Shown: positions 7,501-17,214 of the stretch, piece after piece | Layout: each line of letters opens with the position of its first letter | Numbering within the stretch: the first letter of the stretch is position 1 | Assembly (NCBI RefSeq): GCF_006517255.1 | Contig: NZ_CP041185.1 | Location: 682,001 to 746,000, forward strand | Direction: 5' to 3' | Source: Janthinobacterium tructae | GTDB lineage: Bacteria > Pseudomonadota > Gammaproteobacteria > Burkholderiales > Burkholderiaceae_D | DNA: 64,000 nucleotides | Notes under the pieces: model-generated | The model's database searches: none | Told to the model about the DNA's origin: nothing | The model's input: the letters and a program-made list of their open reading frames with translations, nothing else | Program-made: the position numbers and the translations under genes

Positions 7501-10500
7501 TTGCTGCTGGGCGAGGGCGCGCAAGTGCGCGGCCACGGCGTGGCGGGCGGTGGCAAGCTGGAATTGCAAGCGAACAAGATACTGGTCGGCCAAGCCGATA
7601 CCGCACAGAAAGGCACCCTGCAGCTGGGTGCTGACTTCTTCGACAAGGGTTTTTCCAGCTACAGCCTGCTCGGCAGGCAGGGCTTGACGGTAGCGGACGG
7701 CGCGCAGGTCGATGTGCGCATGCCCGTGTTGCGCGTGGTGGACAATGAAAAACTGGCCTTGTGGATGCCGGAGCAATACACGGAAAACGCATTGAAGGGC
7801 GCCTTGACGCAGCGCAAGGGCGCCAGCCTGGCCCTGCAGGTGGGCGATGTCCAGTCCGGCGCGGCCGATATGGCCAGCGCCGAACTGCAGGTGGGCAAGA
7901 ATGCCGTGGTGAATGTCGATGCTGGCCAGTCCATCAAACTGGCCAGCGTGGGCCAGCTGACGGTGGACGGTCGCCTGAACGCCTGGGGCGGCAAGATCAG
8001 CCTGGGCGGCGTGGGCGAGGGCCTCGACGCGAGTGTGTCCGAAGTCGTGGAAGCGGCCGGCCATGGCCGCTCCATCTGGATCGGCGAGAACGCCGTGCTG
8101 GACGTGGCGTCGCGCGCCGTCACGGCCACCGACGCGCAGGGCCGGCGCTACGGCAAGGTGGTCGATGGCGGCAGCATCGTTATCGGCGGCGAGATCAACC
8201 ATGCGCAGGGCACTACTTCGGCGGCCAGCCTGTTTGTCGTCGTGCGCGACGGTGCCCTGCTCGACGCTTCCGGCGCGCACGCCGTGCTCGACGTGAACGG
8301 TGTGAACGGCGCGGCGGTCGACGTGGCCAGCGCGGGCGGCAGCATCGCGCTGGCATCGAACAACGGCTTGTACCTCGATGGCCAGCTGCTGGCCAGGGCG
8401 GGCGGCGCGGGCGCGGCGGGCGGCACCCTGTCCGTAGCCACCGGTACGCCTGTCTACCTGAAAGTACTGGCCACGGACAAGGTGCTGGCAGGACGCGAGC
8501 TGCGGCTGACGCAGCGCCAGGTCGCCAGCGACCTGGCCTCCGATGTGACTGCACGCGATGCGGCGGCGACGCTGAAGTATGGCTATGGTCGTTTTTCCGT
8601 GGAACAGGTGGAGGCGGGCGGTTTCGGCAACCTGGCACTGCTGGGCGCCGCGAGCTTCGATGGCGACGTGTCGCTGACGATGCGGCAAAGCTTCCAGCTG
8701 TACGGCGCGCCTGTGCTGTCGCCCGGCAGCAAGCCCGGCGCGCGCATCAACATCGCGGCGCCGTATGTGCGCCTGGCCAGCATCAAGCCGGCGGGCCGCG
8801 ATCACTATACGACGCCAGGCAGTGCGGGCCAGTCGCCGCTCGCCAGCCAGATCAGCATGGCGGGCGAGCTGATCGACGTGCGCGGCATGGTCGACATCGG
8901 GGCCGACGACGTGCGCCTGAGCAGCCGCGGCGACCTGCGCTTCCTGCTGTCGCCGCTGGGCTGGAATGGCAACCAGCCCACGACAGTGCTCTCCTCGCCG
9001 GGCGACATGACACTCAGTGCGGCCCAGCTGTATCCGGAAACGGGCGCTGGCGCCGCCGTGCGCGCCGGTTATGGCTTGATCAACGGTAAGTTTGGCTACG
9101 ATCCCGCGCACCGCCTGAACATTGCACGCACGACCGGCAGCGTGCCGGCCATGCCGTATTCCGCCTTCGGCTCGCTGGAGTTGGGCGCTGCGCATATCGA
9201 GCAGGGTGGCGTGGTGCGCGCACCGCTGGGTCACCTGTCGATCGGCGCGGCCGGCTATGACAATGACAAGAGCCTGACGGTGAATCTATCACCAGGTAGT
9301 ATCACCTCCGTCAGCGGTGCCGGCCTGGTCATGCCGTATGGCGGCACCGTCGATGGCCTGAACTGGAATGTGGACGGCAAGCCGGCGGCCTTCATGGGCG
9401 TGGGCGGCGTCAATGCGCAGGGCGGCCTGCGCGTCGGCGTGGAAATGGCTGGCGTGGCCGTGAACGTGCAGCCGGGCGCGCTGCTCGACCTGTCCGGCGG
9501 CGGCGAGCTGACCGGTGCCGGTTTCATCGCCGGCCGCGGCGGCTCCACCGACGCGCGCTATCATCCGCTGGTGCAGGTGGGCGCGAACGGTGGTTTTGTC
9601 TTGCCGGGCCTGGCGACCAACCCTGTGTACGCCATCGTGCCGGGCGTGCAAGCGCCGCAATCGCCTTCTGGCGGAGACAAGGCGGCATCCGATACGGCCG
9701 TGGGCCGGCAGGTGACGATAGGCAATGGCGTGCCGGGCTTGCCCGCCGGTACCTACACGCTGATGCCCTCGACCTATGCCTTGCTGCCGGGCGCCTTCCG
9801 CGTGGAACTGAACGGCCTGGCGAGCCAGGGCAGCGCAGGCACGCTGGCGCAGCAGCTGCGTAACGGTTCCTGGGCCGCGCCTGGCACCCTGTCGATCGCC
9901 GGCACGGACATTCGCGCGCCGCTGGCCAGCCAGCTGATACTCACGCCGGCCAAGGTTTTGCGCAGCTACTCCCAGTACAACGAAACAGGCTATGCCGCCT
10001 TCGCCCTGGCCGATGCGCAAACGCGGGGCATTCCCCGCGCGCTGCTGCCGTCCGATGCGAAAACGCTCAAGCTGAAAATGGTGCCCGGTGGTGGCGTGGA
10101 TACGTTCCAGTTCCAGGGCGCCGGCAAGTTCGCCGCGGCCGAGGGCGGCTACGGCGGCACCGTGGTGCTGATGTCAAACGATAGCTCCGCTGGCGACATC
10201 GAAATCCTCGCCGACGGCGCGCCGGCCACCGTTGGCGCGGGACAGGTCAGCATACGCGCTTCGAGCCTGAACAATATCGGCGCGGCGCGTATCCTGGTGG
10301 GCAATGTCCCGTCGGTGGAATATGGCCAGGGCGGCAACTACGTGAGCTTCGGCGCCAGCTCGGCGCGGGCCATCTACCTGCGACCGGGAGCCGTGCTGTC
10401 GGCACCCGAAGTATTCCTGGTTGCCCAGGATCCTGGAAATTACGAATTGGGCATAGGGTTGATCGATATCGCCGCCGGCGCCGGCATCAACACCCTGGGG

Positions 10501-13500
10501 CGCGGCAAGGCCGCGTATGACGCCAACGATGGTTTCATCTACAAGAAGAGCCGCGCGGACGTGCACATGGTGGCCGCTTCGAACGGCTTGCTCAATGTGG
10601 CACCGGTCAGCGGCACGGCGCTCGGCGGCATCCGCATCGGCATGTGCGGCAACGCTTGCGCCGGCACCAGTACAGCGAGCCTGTACTCGGAAGGCACCTT
10701 GCTGCTGTCGACCAACGGCAGCTTTGCGCTGGATGACACGGCGCGCTACGGCACGCGCAACCTGAGCCTGTCCGTGGGCGCCATCAACATGGGCAGCAGC
10801 GGGGCGCTGGCGGCGGCCCAGGCCAGCGGCACGCGTTCCAGCGGCCTGGCCATGAACCAGGGCGTGCTGGACCGCCTGCTGCGCGGCGATACCAGCACGG
10901 GCGCACCGGCGCTGCAGGCGCTGATGCTGAGCGCAGCCGACAGCGTCAATTTCTACGGCGACGTGGTGCTCGATACCTACGACAAGACCAGCGGCAAATC
11001 GACGCTGGAACGCCTGGTGCTGACCACGCCGGCCATGTATGGCCAGGGCGAGGCCGGCACGGTGGCCACCATCCGCACGGCCAACCTGATCTGGGGCGGC
11101 GCCCTGTCGCCGGCCGGCAATGTGATCGCGCACGGCGCCGGCACGGGCAGCGGTACCCTGAATCTGGAAGCGGAGCGCATCGATTTCGGCTTCGGCCCCT
11201 TCACGCAGCCGGCCGGCGTCGCCTCGTTCGATCGCCTGGCGCTGGGTTTTGCCAACGTCAACCTGAAAGCGTCGGGCCAGGTCACGGCCAACCACAAGGG
11301 CAGCCTGTCCGTCTACCAGGCGCAGGGCGCCTATGAAACGGGCAAGGGCTACCAGGTCAGCGGCGGCAACCTCAACATCAGCACGCCGCTGCTGACGGGC
11401 GACGCCGGTTCCGCGCACAGCTACACGGCGGGTGGCGCGCTGAAGGTAGCGGCGCCGGCTGGCGCGGCGCCAGCGGCTCCCGTCAAGAATAACGACGCAC
11501 TGGGAGCCCAGCTGGCCTTGAACGGCGACAGCGTGACTGTGGCGACGGCCGTGGTATTGCCGAGCGGCAAGTTGACGATCAGCGCGCAGCACGACATCAG
11601 CCTGGCTGACGGCGCGCGCATTGACATGGCGGGCCGCAAGAGCACCTTCTTTGACGTGGATAAATACAGCTGGGGTGGCGACGTGACCCTGGACAGCCGC
11701 GCCGGCGATATCCGCGCAGCTGGCGGCAGCGTGATCGACCTGTCGGCCGAGAACAACCGTGCCGGCAGCCTGAAGGCCGTGGCGCTCGATGGCGCGGCCG
11801 GCATGGTGGACTTGCAGGGCAAGATCCTCGGCGGCGCCAGCGGCAGCTATGACGCGGGCGGCACCGTGGTGCAGTACAAGAAGGGCCGCGTGGACGTGCG
11901 CGCGCAAACCCTGGGCGCGGGCGGCAGCCTGGACAGCCAGTTCGCGTCGCTGAACACGCGCCTGACGGAAGGCGGCGTGACGGGCGGACGCAGCTTCCAG
12001 CTGAAACAGGGCGACTTGACGATAGGTAAGGAAATCAAGGCCGGCGAAGTACAGGTGTCCGTCGACAACGGCCGCCTCACCGTCGCCGGCGTGATCGATG
12101 CCAGCGGCGAGCGTGTGGGCAGCATCCGCCTGGCCGGCAAGCATGGCCTGACCCTGGCCGGCAACGCCGTGCTCGACGCGCATGGCACGCTCTTGCGCGT
12201 CGACAGTTATGGCAAGATCATCGACAGCCCGAACCGGGCCACGGTGGAACTGAATGCGGGCGAGGGCACCTTGGATCTGGCCGGCGGCGCGCAGATCGAC
12301 CTGCGCCACGGCACGGCGGCCGTGGCCGGCAAGGGCAAGGGCGAACACGACGGCGCCGCGCGCGGCACGCTGGAACTGAATGCGCCGCGCCTGGGCAGCG
12401 GCGGTTCCCGCACGGATCTTGATGCGGCCACCTTTGGCGACGTTGCCATTGCGGCCGGCGGCGGTTTTACCGTGCGCGGGGCGAAATCGATCGCCGTCAA
12501 CGCCATGCAGCGCTATGACGACGCGGCTTACGCCACGGACCTGTCGGCCAGCGGACGGCCGTACCAGGTGATCAACCAGGCCTATCTTGACAGCAAGCAT
12601 GCGGACAGCACGGCCTTCATCGACGCGGCGCTGGCCAATACGAACTTGCGCAATATCAAACTGGCGGGCTTGAACACGGCCGCGTATGCCGATGCGCTGC
12701 ATCTGCGTCCCGGCGTCGATATCGTCAGCAAGACGCCAGATGGCGACATGGTGGTGCGGGGCGATTTGGACCTGTCAGGCATGCGCTACGCCAGCCTGAA
12801 TCCGCGCTTTCAAGCAACAAATGTGCGCGGATCGGGCGAGGTGGGCAGCCTGCTGCTGCGCGCCGGCGGCGACCTGAGTATCTACGGGAGCATCAATGAC
12901 GGCTTCGCGCCGCCACCGGCCACCAAGGACGACAAAGGCTGGATCTTGTTGCCGGGACGCGACATCAACGGCAGCGACATCATCGTGCCGGGCAAGGGCG
13001 TGACCGTGGCCGATGGCACGCTGTTCCCGGGCGGTATCGCGCTCAATTACGATTTGCCCCTGAAAGGCTTCCATCTGAGCGCGGATACGCGCCTGCCCGT
13101 GGCCGTGACCCTGGACGAGGCCACGACATTGCCGGCCGGCACGGTGCTGGCGGCCGCCGTGCGCGACAGCGCCGGCAATATCGTCCATGCGGCCGGCAGC
13201 CTGCTGGCCACGGCGCAAACCCTGGACGCCGGCATGCGCCTCGATGCAGGCAGCGTGCTCAAGCAAACGGTGAAAGTGGGCGCCATGACCTGGCCCAAGG
13301 GCGTGCCGCTGCCTGGCGTGGCGGGCGAACGCTCGGTGTTCGCACTCAATGGCAACCTGGCGCTGGCCGTGGGAGCGCTGATACCGTCCGGCACCGACGT
13401 CAAGCTGCTGCCCAATGTGGCGGCTATCGAGCTGCGTCCGGACGTGGCGGGCAGCCAGGGCAAGCTGTGGGCCATCGCGCCCATGCTGGCCGAGGGCTCG

Positions 13501-16500
13501 CAGGCGTGGGGCATGCGCCTGGTGGCCGGCGCCGACCTCGATGCGGCCGACACGCGCAGCGTGCAGGCGCATCCCGCGCACGGCACCTTGCGCCTGGCCG
13601 ACAGCCATTACGGCATGTATGGCGTGCTGGTGCCGCCGAAGGGCGTGCAATACTGGAGCCAGGCGGCTGCGGATCTGGGCATCGAGGGCATCGTGGCGGG
13701 TGAAATCATCACCGACGAGTTCCTCAGCAACTTCGGTACCAATATCGTGGACTTTTGTGCTGGCGATCCGACCATGTGCGTGCTGAAGGTGGCCTATGTG
13801 TGGACCAGGGTCGGCGCGGAAGAGTTCGCCGACCCGAGCGTCAAGGAGGGCGACCTGCTCGATCCCGTGGCGCTGGGCATGCCTACCCTGTGCGAGGAGT
13901 ATCCCACCTGGTGCGGCACGTCGAACCCCACGTTTGACTACAAGGCGAGCAGTCTGCGCTACAGCGTGTTGCGCACCGGCACGGGCGACCTGGACCTGGT
14001 CAGCGGCGGCGACCTGCGCATGGACAGCCTGTATGGCGTGTACACGGCCGGCATGTCGTCTACGCCGACCTCCGCAGGCGACCCGTTCAACTTGCCACGC
14101 TCGCGCAATGCCGACGGCACGGTGCTGGCCAACCCCGATGGCGCGCATGAACGCCTGGTCGACGGCGGTGCCGAGAGCATATACCGCGCCTGGTACCCCG
14201 ACCAGGGTGGCAACCTGCTGCTGGAGGTGGCGGGCGACTTGAGCGGCTCGCTGATCGACGCGGCTAGCGCCAGCAATCAGCGTCCCGTGAGCAAGGATGG
14301 CATGGCTGACTCGGTGGCAGTGGGCAACTGGCTGTGGCGCCAGGGCAGCGGTGGCGTGGCCACAGGCGGTGCGGCGCAGCCGGTGGCGTGGTGGATCAAT
14401 TTCGGCAGCTACGTGGGCCGCGACACCCTGGCCGATACGGTGCTGGGCTTTACGGGTTTCGGCACCCTGGGCGGCGGCAATGTGCGCGCCGAGGTGGCGG
14501 GCGACGCTGGCGTGCTCGCGCCGCTGACTGGCAGCTCGTATAACGGCAGCATCAATCCCCGGTCGCAGGGCTTGCTGCTGGCCGTGGGCGGCACGGGCCG
14601 CGTGCTGGCCGATGGCAGCCTGCTGCAGACGGGCGGCGGCGACCTGGACCTGCGCGTGGGCGGCGCCCTCAATCCGGCCGGCATGGCAAGCCTCAAGCAC
14701 TTGAATGGCGCGCTGGTCGATTTGCGCGGCCATGTGGAAGCGTCGGCCACGCAATTGGGCAGCGTGGCGCTGCAATACGGCACCCAAGCAAGCGATCACG
14801 TGCCGCTGGAAGCGCGCGCCTACGATGCTTTCCGCGCCACGCGCGCCACCTCGCGCGGCGGCATGACCCTGGTGCCTGGCGACGCGACGTTCAGCGTGGC
14901 GACGCTGGGCGACCAGGTAGTGCAGGATGTGGCCGACCCAGGCCGCGTGACCGCGTTCAATGCCACGCCGTTCACCGGCGCGGCGGGCGAGCAGGGCTAC
15001 GGCTACAGCTGGTTCAGCCTGTGGACGCCGCGCACGGCGCTCGACCTGTTTTCCGCCGGCGGCAACATGACGCCGCTGACGGCCCCGGTTGGCACGGATA
15101 CTGACCTGGCGATCGTCTATCCTTCCATCGTGCGTGTCGCGGCCGCGAATGGCAGCCTTTACTATGGCAAGACGATCGTCGAATGGGGCGCCGCGTCCGG
15201 CTATGCGGATCCTTTGCTGCTGGCACCGTCACCCAATGCACAGCTGCAATGGCTGGCCAGTGACTCCATCTATGCGGGCGGCTATGCCGTCAGCCAGTCC
15301 GGCGCCGCCGCCGAGAGCATGGTGACGCCGTTCAAGCCAGGCTTCACGGGCTGGGATATCAATCCTTACGTGAACAATCCCCTGGCCAGCAATGTCTCAA
15401 GCACGGGGGCGCCGGTAATGAAATGGAACCTCCCGCTGTTCGCCTTCGGCCCCAACTCCTCGGCCGGCCCCGCCAACAGCGGTACGCAGGCGGCCCGCAT
15501 CTATGCCGTCACGGGCGACCTGGTGGGCGTGAACAGCGGCCGCATCCTCGAGTTTTTTGACGCCAAGCGTGCGGGCATCACCTGGTATGAGGGTGGCCAA
15601 CCCGTGTGGATGAAGGCTGGACGCGATATCGTCGGCAGCGGCACGGCGCTGCTGGAAGAGATCGAAGGCACGGGCAGTGGCGGCGTCGGATTCAGGAATT
15701 TCAGCAATCTGTTCGTGCATAACAATGCGTATGACGTATCGGTGGTCTCGGCCGGGCGCGATATCCTGAACAGTTCCTTCAACGTGGCCGGTCCCGGCAC
15801 GCTGGACATCAGCGCCGGACGCAACATCCTGATGCAGGACAAGGGCAGCGTCGTCAGCCTCGGCCCCGTCGTGCAGGGCGACAAGCGTGCGGGCGCCGGC
15901 ATCGCCATGCAGGCGGGCGCGGGCGCGGCCGGTCTGGACTACCTGCGCTTCGTCAAGCCCTACCTGGACTCCTCCAACGTGGCGCAGACGGGTGTGCCGC
16001 TGGCCGACCAGGCTGGCAAGGTGGTGAAATCGTACGAAACCGAATTGGTGACCTGGCTAGTCGAGCGCTACGGCTTCAAGGGCACGGCCGCCGAGGCGCT
16101 GGCCTACTACCTGGCCTTGCCGGAGCCGCAGCAGCGCGTGTTCGCCCGCAATGTGTATTTTGCGGAACTGAAGGCGGGCGGGCGCGAGTACAACGATGCG
16201 GACAGTTCGCGCTATGGCAGCTTTTTGCGCAGCCGCAACGCCATCGCCGGCCTGGCGCCGGCCACCGACGCCAGCGGCAAGGCAATTTCGTATGCGGGCG
16301 ACATCGTCATGTACCGCGGCACGTTTGCTCTCTTCAACTCGGGCTCGGGAAAATACGACCGCATCGTTCCCCGCAGCGCTTACGTGCATACCAACTTCGG
16401 CGGCGACATCCAGCTGCTGACGCCGGGCGGCAAGCAGGTGTTCGGCATCGAGGGCGAGGCGCCGCCGTCGACTTCGGGTGTCATCACCAAGGGCGGCGGG

Positions 16501-17214
16501 AATATCGACCTGTTCTCGCACGGCAGCATCCTGCTGGGCCAGAGCCGCGTCATGACCACGTTTGGCGGCGATATTTTTGGCTGGTCGTCGCAGGGCGACA
16601 TCAATGCAGGGCGTGGTTCGAAGTCGACCATCGTCTACACGCCGCCCAAGCGTGTGTATGACAACTGGGGCAATGTGACCTTGTCGTCCAACGTGCCGAG
16701 CACGGGCGCCGGCATCGCCACCCTGGCGCCGATCGCCGAAGTGCCGGCCGGCGACGTGGACTTGCTGGCGCCGCTGGGTACCATCGACGCGGGCGAGGCG
16801 GGCATCCGCGTCTCGGGCAACGTCAACCTGGCCGCGCTGACGGTGATGAACGCGGCGAATATCCAGGTCAAGGGCGAAGCAAAGGGTATGCCGACGGTGG
16901 CGTCCGTCAACGTGGCCGCCATGACCAACGCCAGCGCGGCCGCCACGCAGGCCACGACAGCGGCGCAGGAGGTGGTACAGCGCGAACGCGCCGCCACCCG
17001 TTCGGCGCAGCCATCGGTGTTTACGGTGCGCGTGCTGGGTTTTGGCAGCGAAGCGCCGCCCGACAGCGCGCAAGCCGTCCCGGCCGACGGTGCGCGCATC
17101 GAGGCGGCCGATTACAACCCGCGCAGCGCCGTGCGCGTGCTGGGCCTGGGCCCGCTGCCGGAATCGGCCACGCGCCAGTTGACGGCGCAAGAGCGCAGCA
17201 GGTTGTCGCCATGA
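4585..17214 (+). CDS. Giant filamentous-haemagglutinin-like exoprotein 1
   Basis: 4,209 residues from the ATG at 4585. I prefer this start over the upstream one at 4525 because MTKLHTAQ and its AGGAAA site align with giant gene 2. A signal peptide covers about 1-52 (core LAYALTTMLMAGAF, cleavage ARA/QQ). A Gln/Ala-rich helical segment (about 100-135) precedes a two-partner-secretion haemagglutination domain (about 150-330) with AILNWETFNVGKDTTL and the NRNGIVF motif near 233. The body is a very long repetitive Gly/Asp/Ala-rich beta-helix (motifs like GGSIALASNNGLYLDG). The end resembles the DUF3739 region (STIVYTPPKRVYDNWGNV, then RVLGFGS and RVLGLG). Cysteines are rare: I noticed only six, in three pairs near 2021, 3058 and 3100. 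It should be a secreted or surface adhesin-like filament. No TpsB partner is adjacent. Confidence 0.93.
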   Translation: MTKLHTAQRPVPNIDTGAQRSSTLGSRLRLTPLAYALTTMLMAGAFTTPARAQQAFSGGWFAAKGAAQNTASTSGRLPNGQPLPLGSRPEGQQQQANQQLQRSLNNLNLAARAIAAQQASQAQARQAATGVPGVPNGLVQGGLQVDTNSLTAGWLNAQAPVQTVANGKTAVVVQQTADKAILNWETFNVGKDTTLTFQQQKDWAVLNRVNDPQARPSQIQGQIKADGTLLLVNRNGIVFNGTSQVDTRSLVAAAARISDEQFQKNGIYSPGTAGATTLTDAAGKVQVQAGGRLASNAPKGSTEGGGYVMLLGKEVHNGGEITTPKGQALLAAGDSFTIKKGVGTDGNPLSTTRGSEVTPQFAAGSTAGKVVNTGLIQAREGDITLAGRTVQQDGVLLASTTTATRGTIHLNALGSDAAVTVGRGATTAILVEDDGKTTALDSQRDAMRGPAVTSTENIVAVNDRRDQSRIEIGSAGTVEFMGDSLTLATGGQIAVNAASRSLVRDGAQLDVSGAVGVKVAMAANNVEINVQGNEQRDAPVNRDGKALINNDIWVDRRKLVLVPKGTNGYDSDRWYTAGGLLEVAGYLGTQGHSVSEWMAQGGTVSFGGKDVVTQAGSGINLSGGTLDVQTGALRQTWLKGADGKQYEAGSAPADLAYLGVYKGYEEEHARWGKDASAFYANPLIAAQQRLENGYTVGRDAGKLVIATGSAVLEGGIAGEVFQGERQTQAPQALLDGYQQSQLAAAQRGQLIVGQYQPMFDKRTGVLQHVLSAVMDDVRLTRVQDGIAAGLAVAGALAPERQGKLLLDTTLLNEQQLGAIRIAAKGSITVDSALQVADGGNITLFGKDVTINSSLRSHGGSIAAGNVLNQISAQGMLDTLVNPGGPQGKLLLADGVSLDTSGLLANVLRDPLAAAGLPYINGGSVSLRAFGDVRIGNGSLIDVSSRAAILSQAKQQGGKGGNVTLASHGAQADLLLGEGAQVRGHGVAGGGKLELQANKILVGQADTAQKGTLQLGADFFDKGFSSYSLLGRQGLTVADGAQVDVRMPVLRVVDNEKLALWMPEQYTENALKGALTQRKGASLALQVGDVQSGAADMASAELQVGKNAVVNVDAGQSIKLASVGQLTVDGRLNAWGGKISLGGVGEGLDASVSEVVEAAGHGRSIWIGENAVLDVASRAVTATDAQGRRYGKVVDGGSIVIGGEINHAQGTTSAASLFVVVRDGALLDASGAHAVLDVNGVNGAAVDVASAGGSIALASNNGLYLDGQLLARAGGAGAAGGTLSVATGTPVYLKVLATDKVLAGRELRLTQRQVASDLASDVTARDAAATLKYGYGRFSVEQVEAGGFGNLALLGAASFDGDVSLTMRQSFQLYGAPVLSPGSKPGARINIAAPYVRLASIKPAGRDHYTTPGSAGQSPLASQISMAGELIDVRGMVDIGADDVRLSSRGDLRFLLSPLGWNGNQPTTVLSSPGDMTLSAAQLYPETGAGAAVRAGYGLINGKFGYDPAHRLNIARTTGSVPAMPYSAFGSLELGAAHIEQGGVVRAPLGHLSIGAAGYDNDKSLTVNLSPGSITSVSGAGLVMPYGGTVDGLNWNVDGKPAAFMGVGGVNAQGGLRVGVEMAGVAVNVQPGALLDLSGGGELTGAGFIAGRGGSTDARYHPLVQVGANGGFVLPGLATNPVYAIVPGVQAPQSPSGGDKAASDTAVGRQVTIGNGVPGLPAGTYTLMPSTYALLPGAFRVELNGLASQGSAGTLAQQLRNGSWAAPGTLSIAGTDIRAPLASQLILTPAKVLRSYSQYNETGYAAFALADAQTRGIPRALLPSDAKTLKLKMVPGGGVDTFQFQGAGKFAAAEGGYGGTVVLMSNDSSAGDIEILADGAPATVGAGQVSIRASSLNNIGAARILVGNVPSVEYGQGGNYVSFGASSARAIYLRPGAVLSAPEVFLVAQDPGNYELGIGLIDIAAGAGINTLGRGKAAYDANDGFIYKKSRADVHMVAASNGLLNVAPVSGTALGGIRIGMCGNACAGTSTASLYSEGTLLLSTNGSFALDDTARYGTRNLSLSVGAINMGSSGALAAAQASGTRSSGLAMNQGVLDRLLRGDTSTGAPALQALMLSAADSVNFYGDVVLDTYDKTSGKSTLERLVLTTPAMYGQGEAGTVATIRTANLIWGGALSPAGNVIAHGAGTGSGTLNLEAERIDFGFGPFTQPAGVASFDRLALGFANVNLKASGQVTANHKGSLSVYQAQGAYETGKGYQVSGGNLNISTPLLTGDAGSAHSYTAGGALKVAAPAGAAPAAPVKNNDALGAQLALNGDSVTVATAVVLPSGKLTISAQHDISLADGARIDMAGRKSTFFDVDKYSWGGDVTLDSRAGDIRAAGGSVIDLSAENNRAGSLKAVALDGAAGMVDLQGKILGGASGSYDAGGTVVQYKKGRVDVRAQTLGAGGSLDSQFASLNTRLTEGGVTGGRSFQLKQGDLTIGKEIKAGEVQVSVDNGRLTVAGVIDASGERVGSIRLAGKHGLTLAGNAVLDAHGTLLRVDSYGKIIDSPNRATVELNAGEGTLDLAGGAQIDLRHGTAAVAGKGKGEHDGAARGTLELNAPRLGSGGSRTDLDAATFGDVAIAAGGGFTVRGAKSIAVNAMQRYDDAAYATDLSASGRPYQVINQAYLDSKHADSTAFIDAALANTNLRNIKLAGLNTAAYADALHLRPGVDIVSKTPDGDMVVRGDLDLSGMRYASLNPRFQATNVRGSGEVGSLLLRAGGDLSIYGSINDGFAPPPATKDDKGWILLPGRDINGSDIIVPGKGVTVADGTLFPGGIALNYDLPLKGFHLSADTRLPVAVTLDEATTLPAGTVLAAAVRDSAGNIVHAAGSLLATAQTLDAGMRLDAGSVLKQTVKVGAMTWPKGVPLPGVAGERSVFALNGNLALAVGALIPSGTDVKLLPNVAAIELRPDVAGSQGKLWAIAPMLAEGSQAWGMRLVAGADLDAADTRSVQAHPAHGTLRLADSHYGMYGVLVPPKGVQYWSQAAADLGIEGIVAGEIITDEFLSNFGTNIVDFCAGDPTMCVLKVAYVWTRVGAEEFADPSVKEGDLLDPVALGMPTLCEEYPTWCGTSNPTFDYKASSLRYSVLRTGTGDLDLVSGGDLRMDSLYGVYTAGMSSTPTSAGDPFNLPRSRNADGTVLANPDGAHERLVDGGAESIYRAWYPDQGGNLLLEVAGDLSGSLIDAASASNQRPVSKDGMADSVAVGNWLWRQGSGGVATGGAAQPVAWWINFGSYVGRDTLADTVLGFTGFGTLGGGNVRAEVAGDAGVLAPLTGSSYNGSINPRSQGLLLAVGGTGRVLADGSLLQTGGGDLDLRVGGALNPAGMASLKHLNGALVDLRGHVEASATQLGSVALQYGTQASDHVPLEARAYDAFRATRATSRGGMTLVPGDATFSVATLGDQVVQDVADPGRVTAFNATPFTGAAGEQGYGYSWFSLWTPRTALDLFSAGGNMTPLTAPVGTDTDLAIVYPSIVRVAAANGSLYYGKTIVEWGAASGYADPLLLAPSPNAQLQWLASDSIYAGGYAVSQSGAAAESMVTPFKPGFTGWDINPYVNNPLASNVSSTGAPVMKWNLPLFAFGPNSSAGPANSGTQAARIYAVTGDLVGVNSGRILEFFDAKRAGITWYEGGQPVWMKAGRDIVGSGTALLEEIEGTGSGGVGFRNFSNLFVHNNAYDVSVVSAGRDILNSSFNVAGPGTLDISAGRNILMQDKGSVVSLGPVVQGDKRAGAGIAMQAGAGAAGLDYLRFVKPYLDSSNVAQTGVPLADQAGKVVKSYETELVTWLVERYGFKGTAAEALAYYLALPEPQQRVFARNVYFAELKAGGREYNDADSSRYGSFLRSRNAIAGLAPATDASGKAISYAGDIVMYRGTFALFNSGSGKYDRIVPRSAYVHTNFGGDIQLLTPGGKQVFGIEGEAPPSTSGVITKGGGNIDLFSHGSILLGQSRVMTTFGGDIFGWSSQGDINAGRGSKSTIVYTPPKRVYDNWGNVTLSSNVPSTGAGIATLAPIAEVPAGDVDLLAPLGTIDAGEAGIRVSGNVNLAALTVMNAANIQVKGEAKGMPTVASVNVAAMTNASAAATQATTAAQEVVQRERAATRSAQPSVFTVRVLGFGSEAPPDSAQAVPADGARIEAADYNPRSAVRVLGLGPLPESATRQLTAQERSRLSP

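Noticed and set aside
5200..9234. 1,344-codon open frame on the minus strand
   Set aside because: It lies wholly inside giant gene 1, has low-complexity His/Arg/Ala-rich sequence with no domain, and arises from the GC-rich codon bias of the sense strand. Similar antisense frames at 10174-12702 and 12775-14799 were dropped for the same reason.
4585..17214. Repetitive DNA in the giant genes as possible CRISPR or satellite repeats
   Set aside because: The repetition is irregular Gly/Asp/Ala-coding sequence of a beta-helix protein in one continuous frame, with no fixed repeat unit or spacers.
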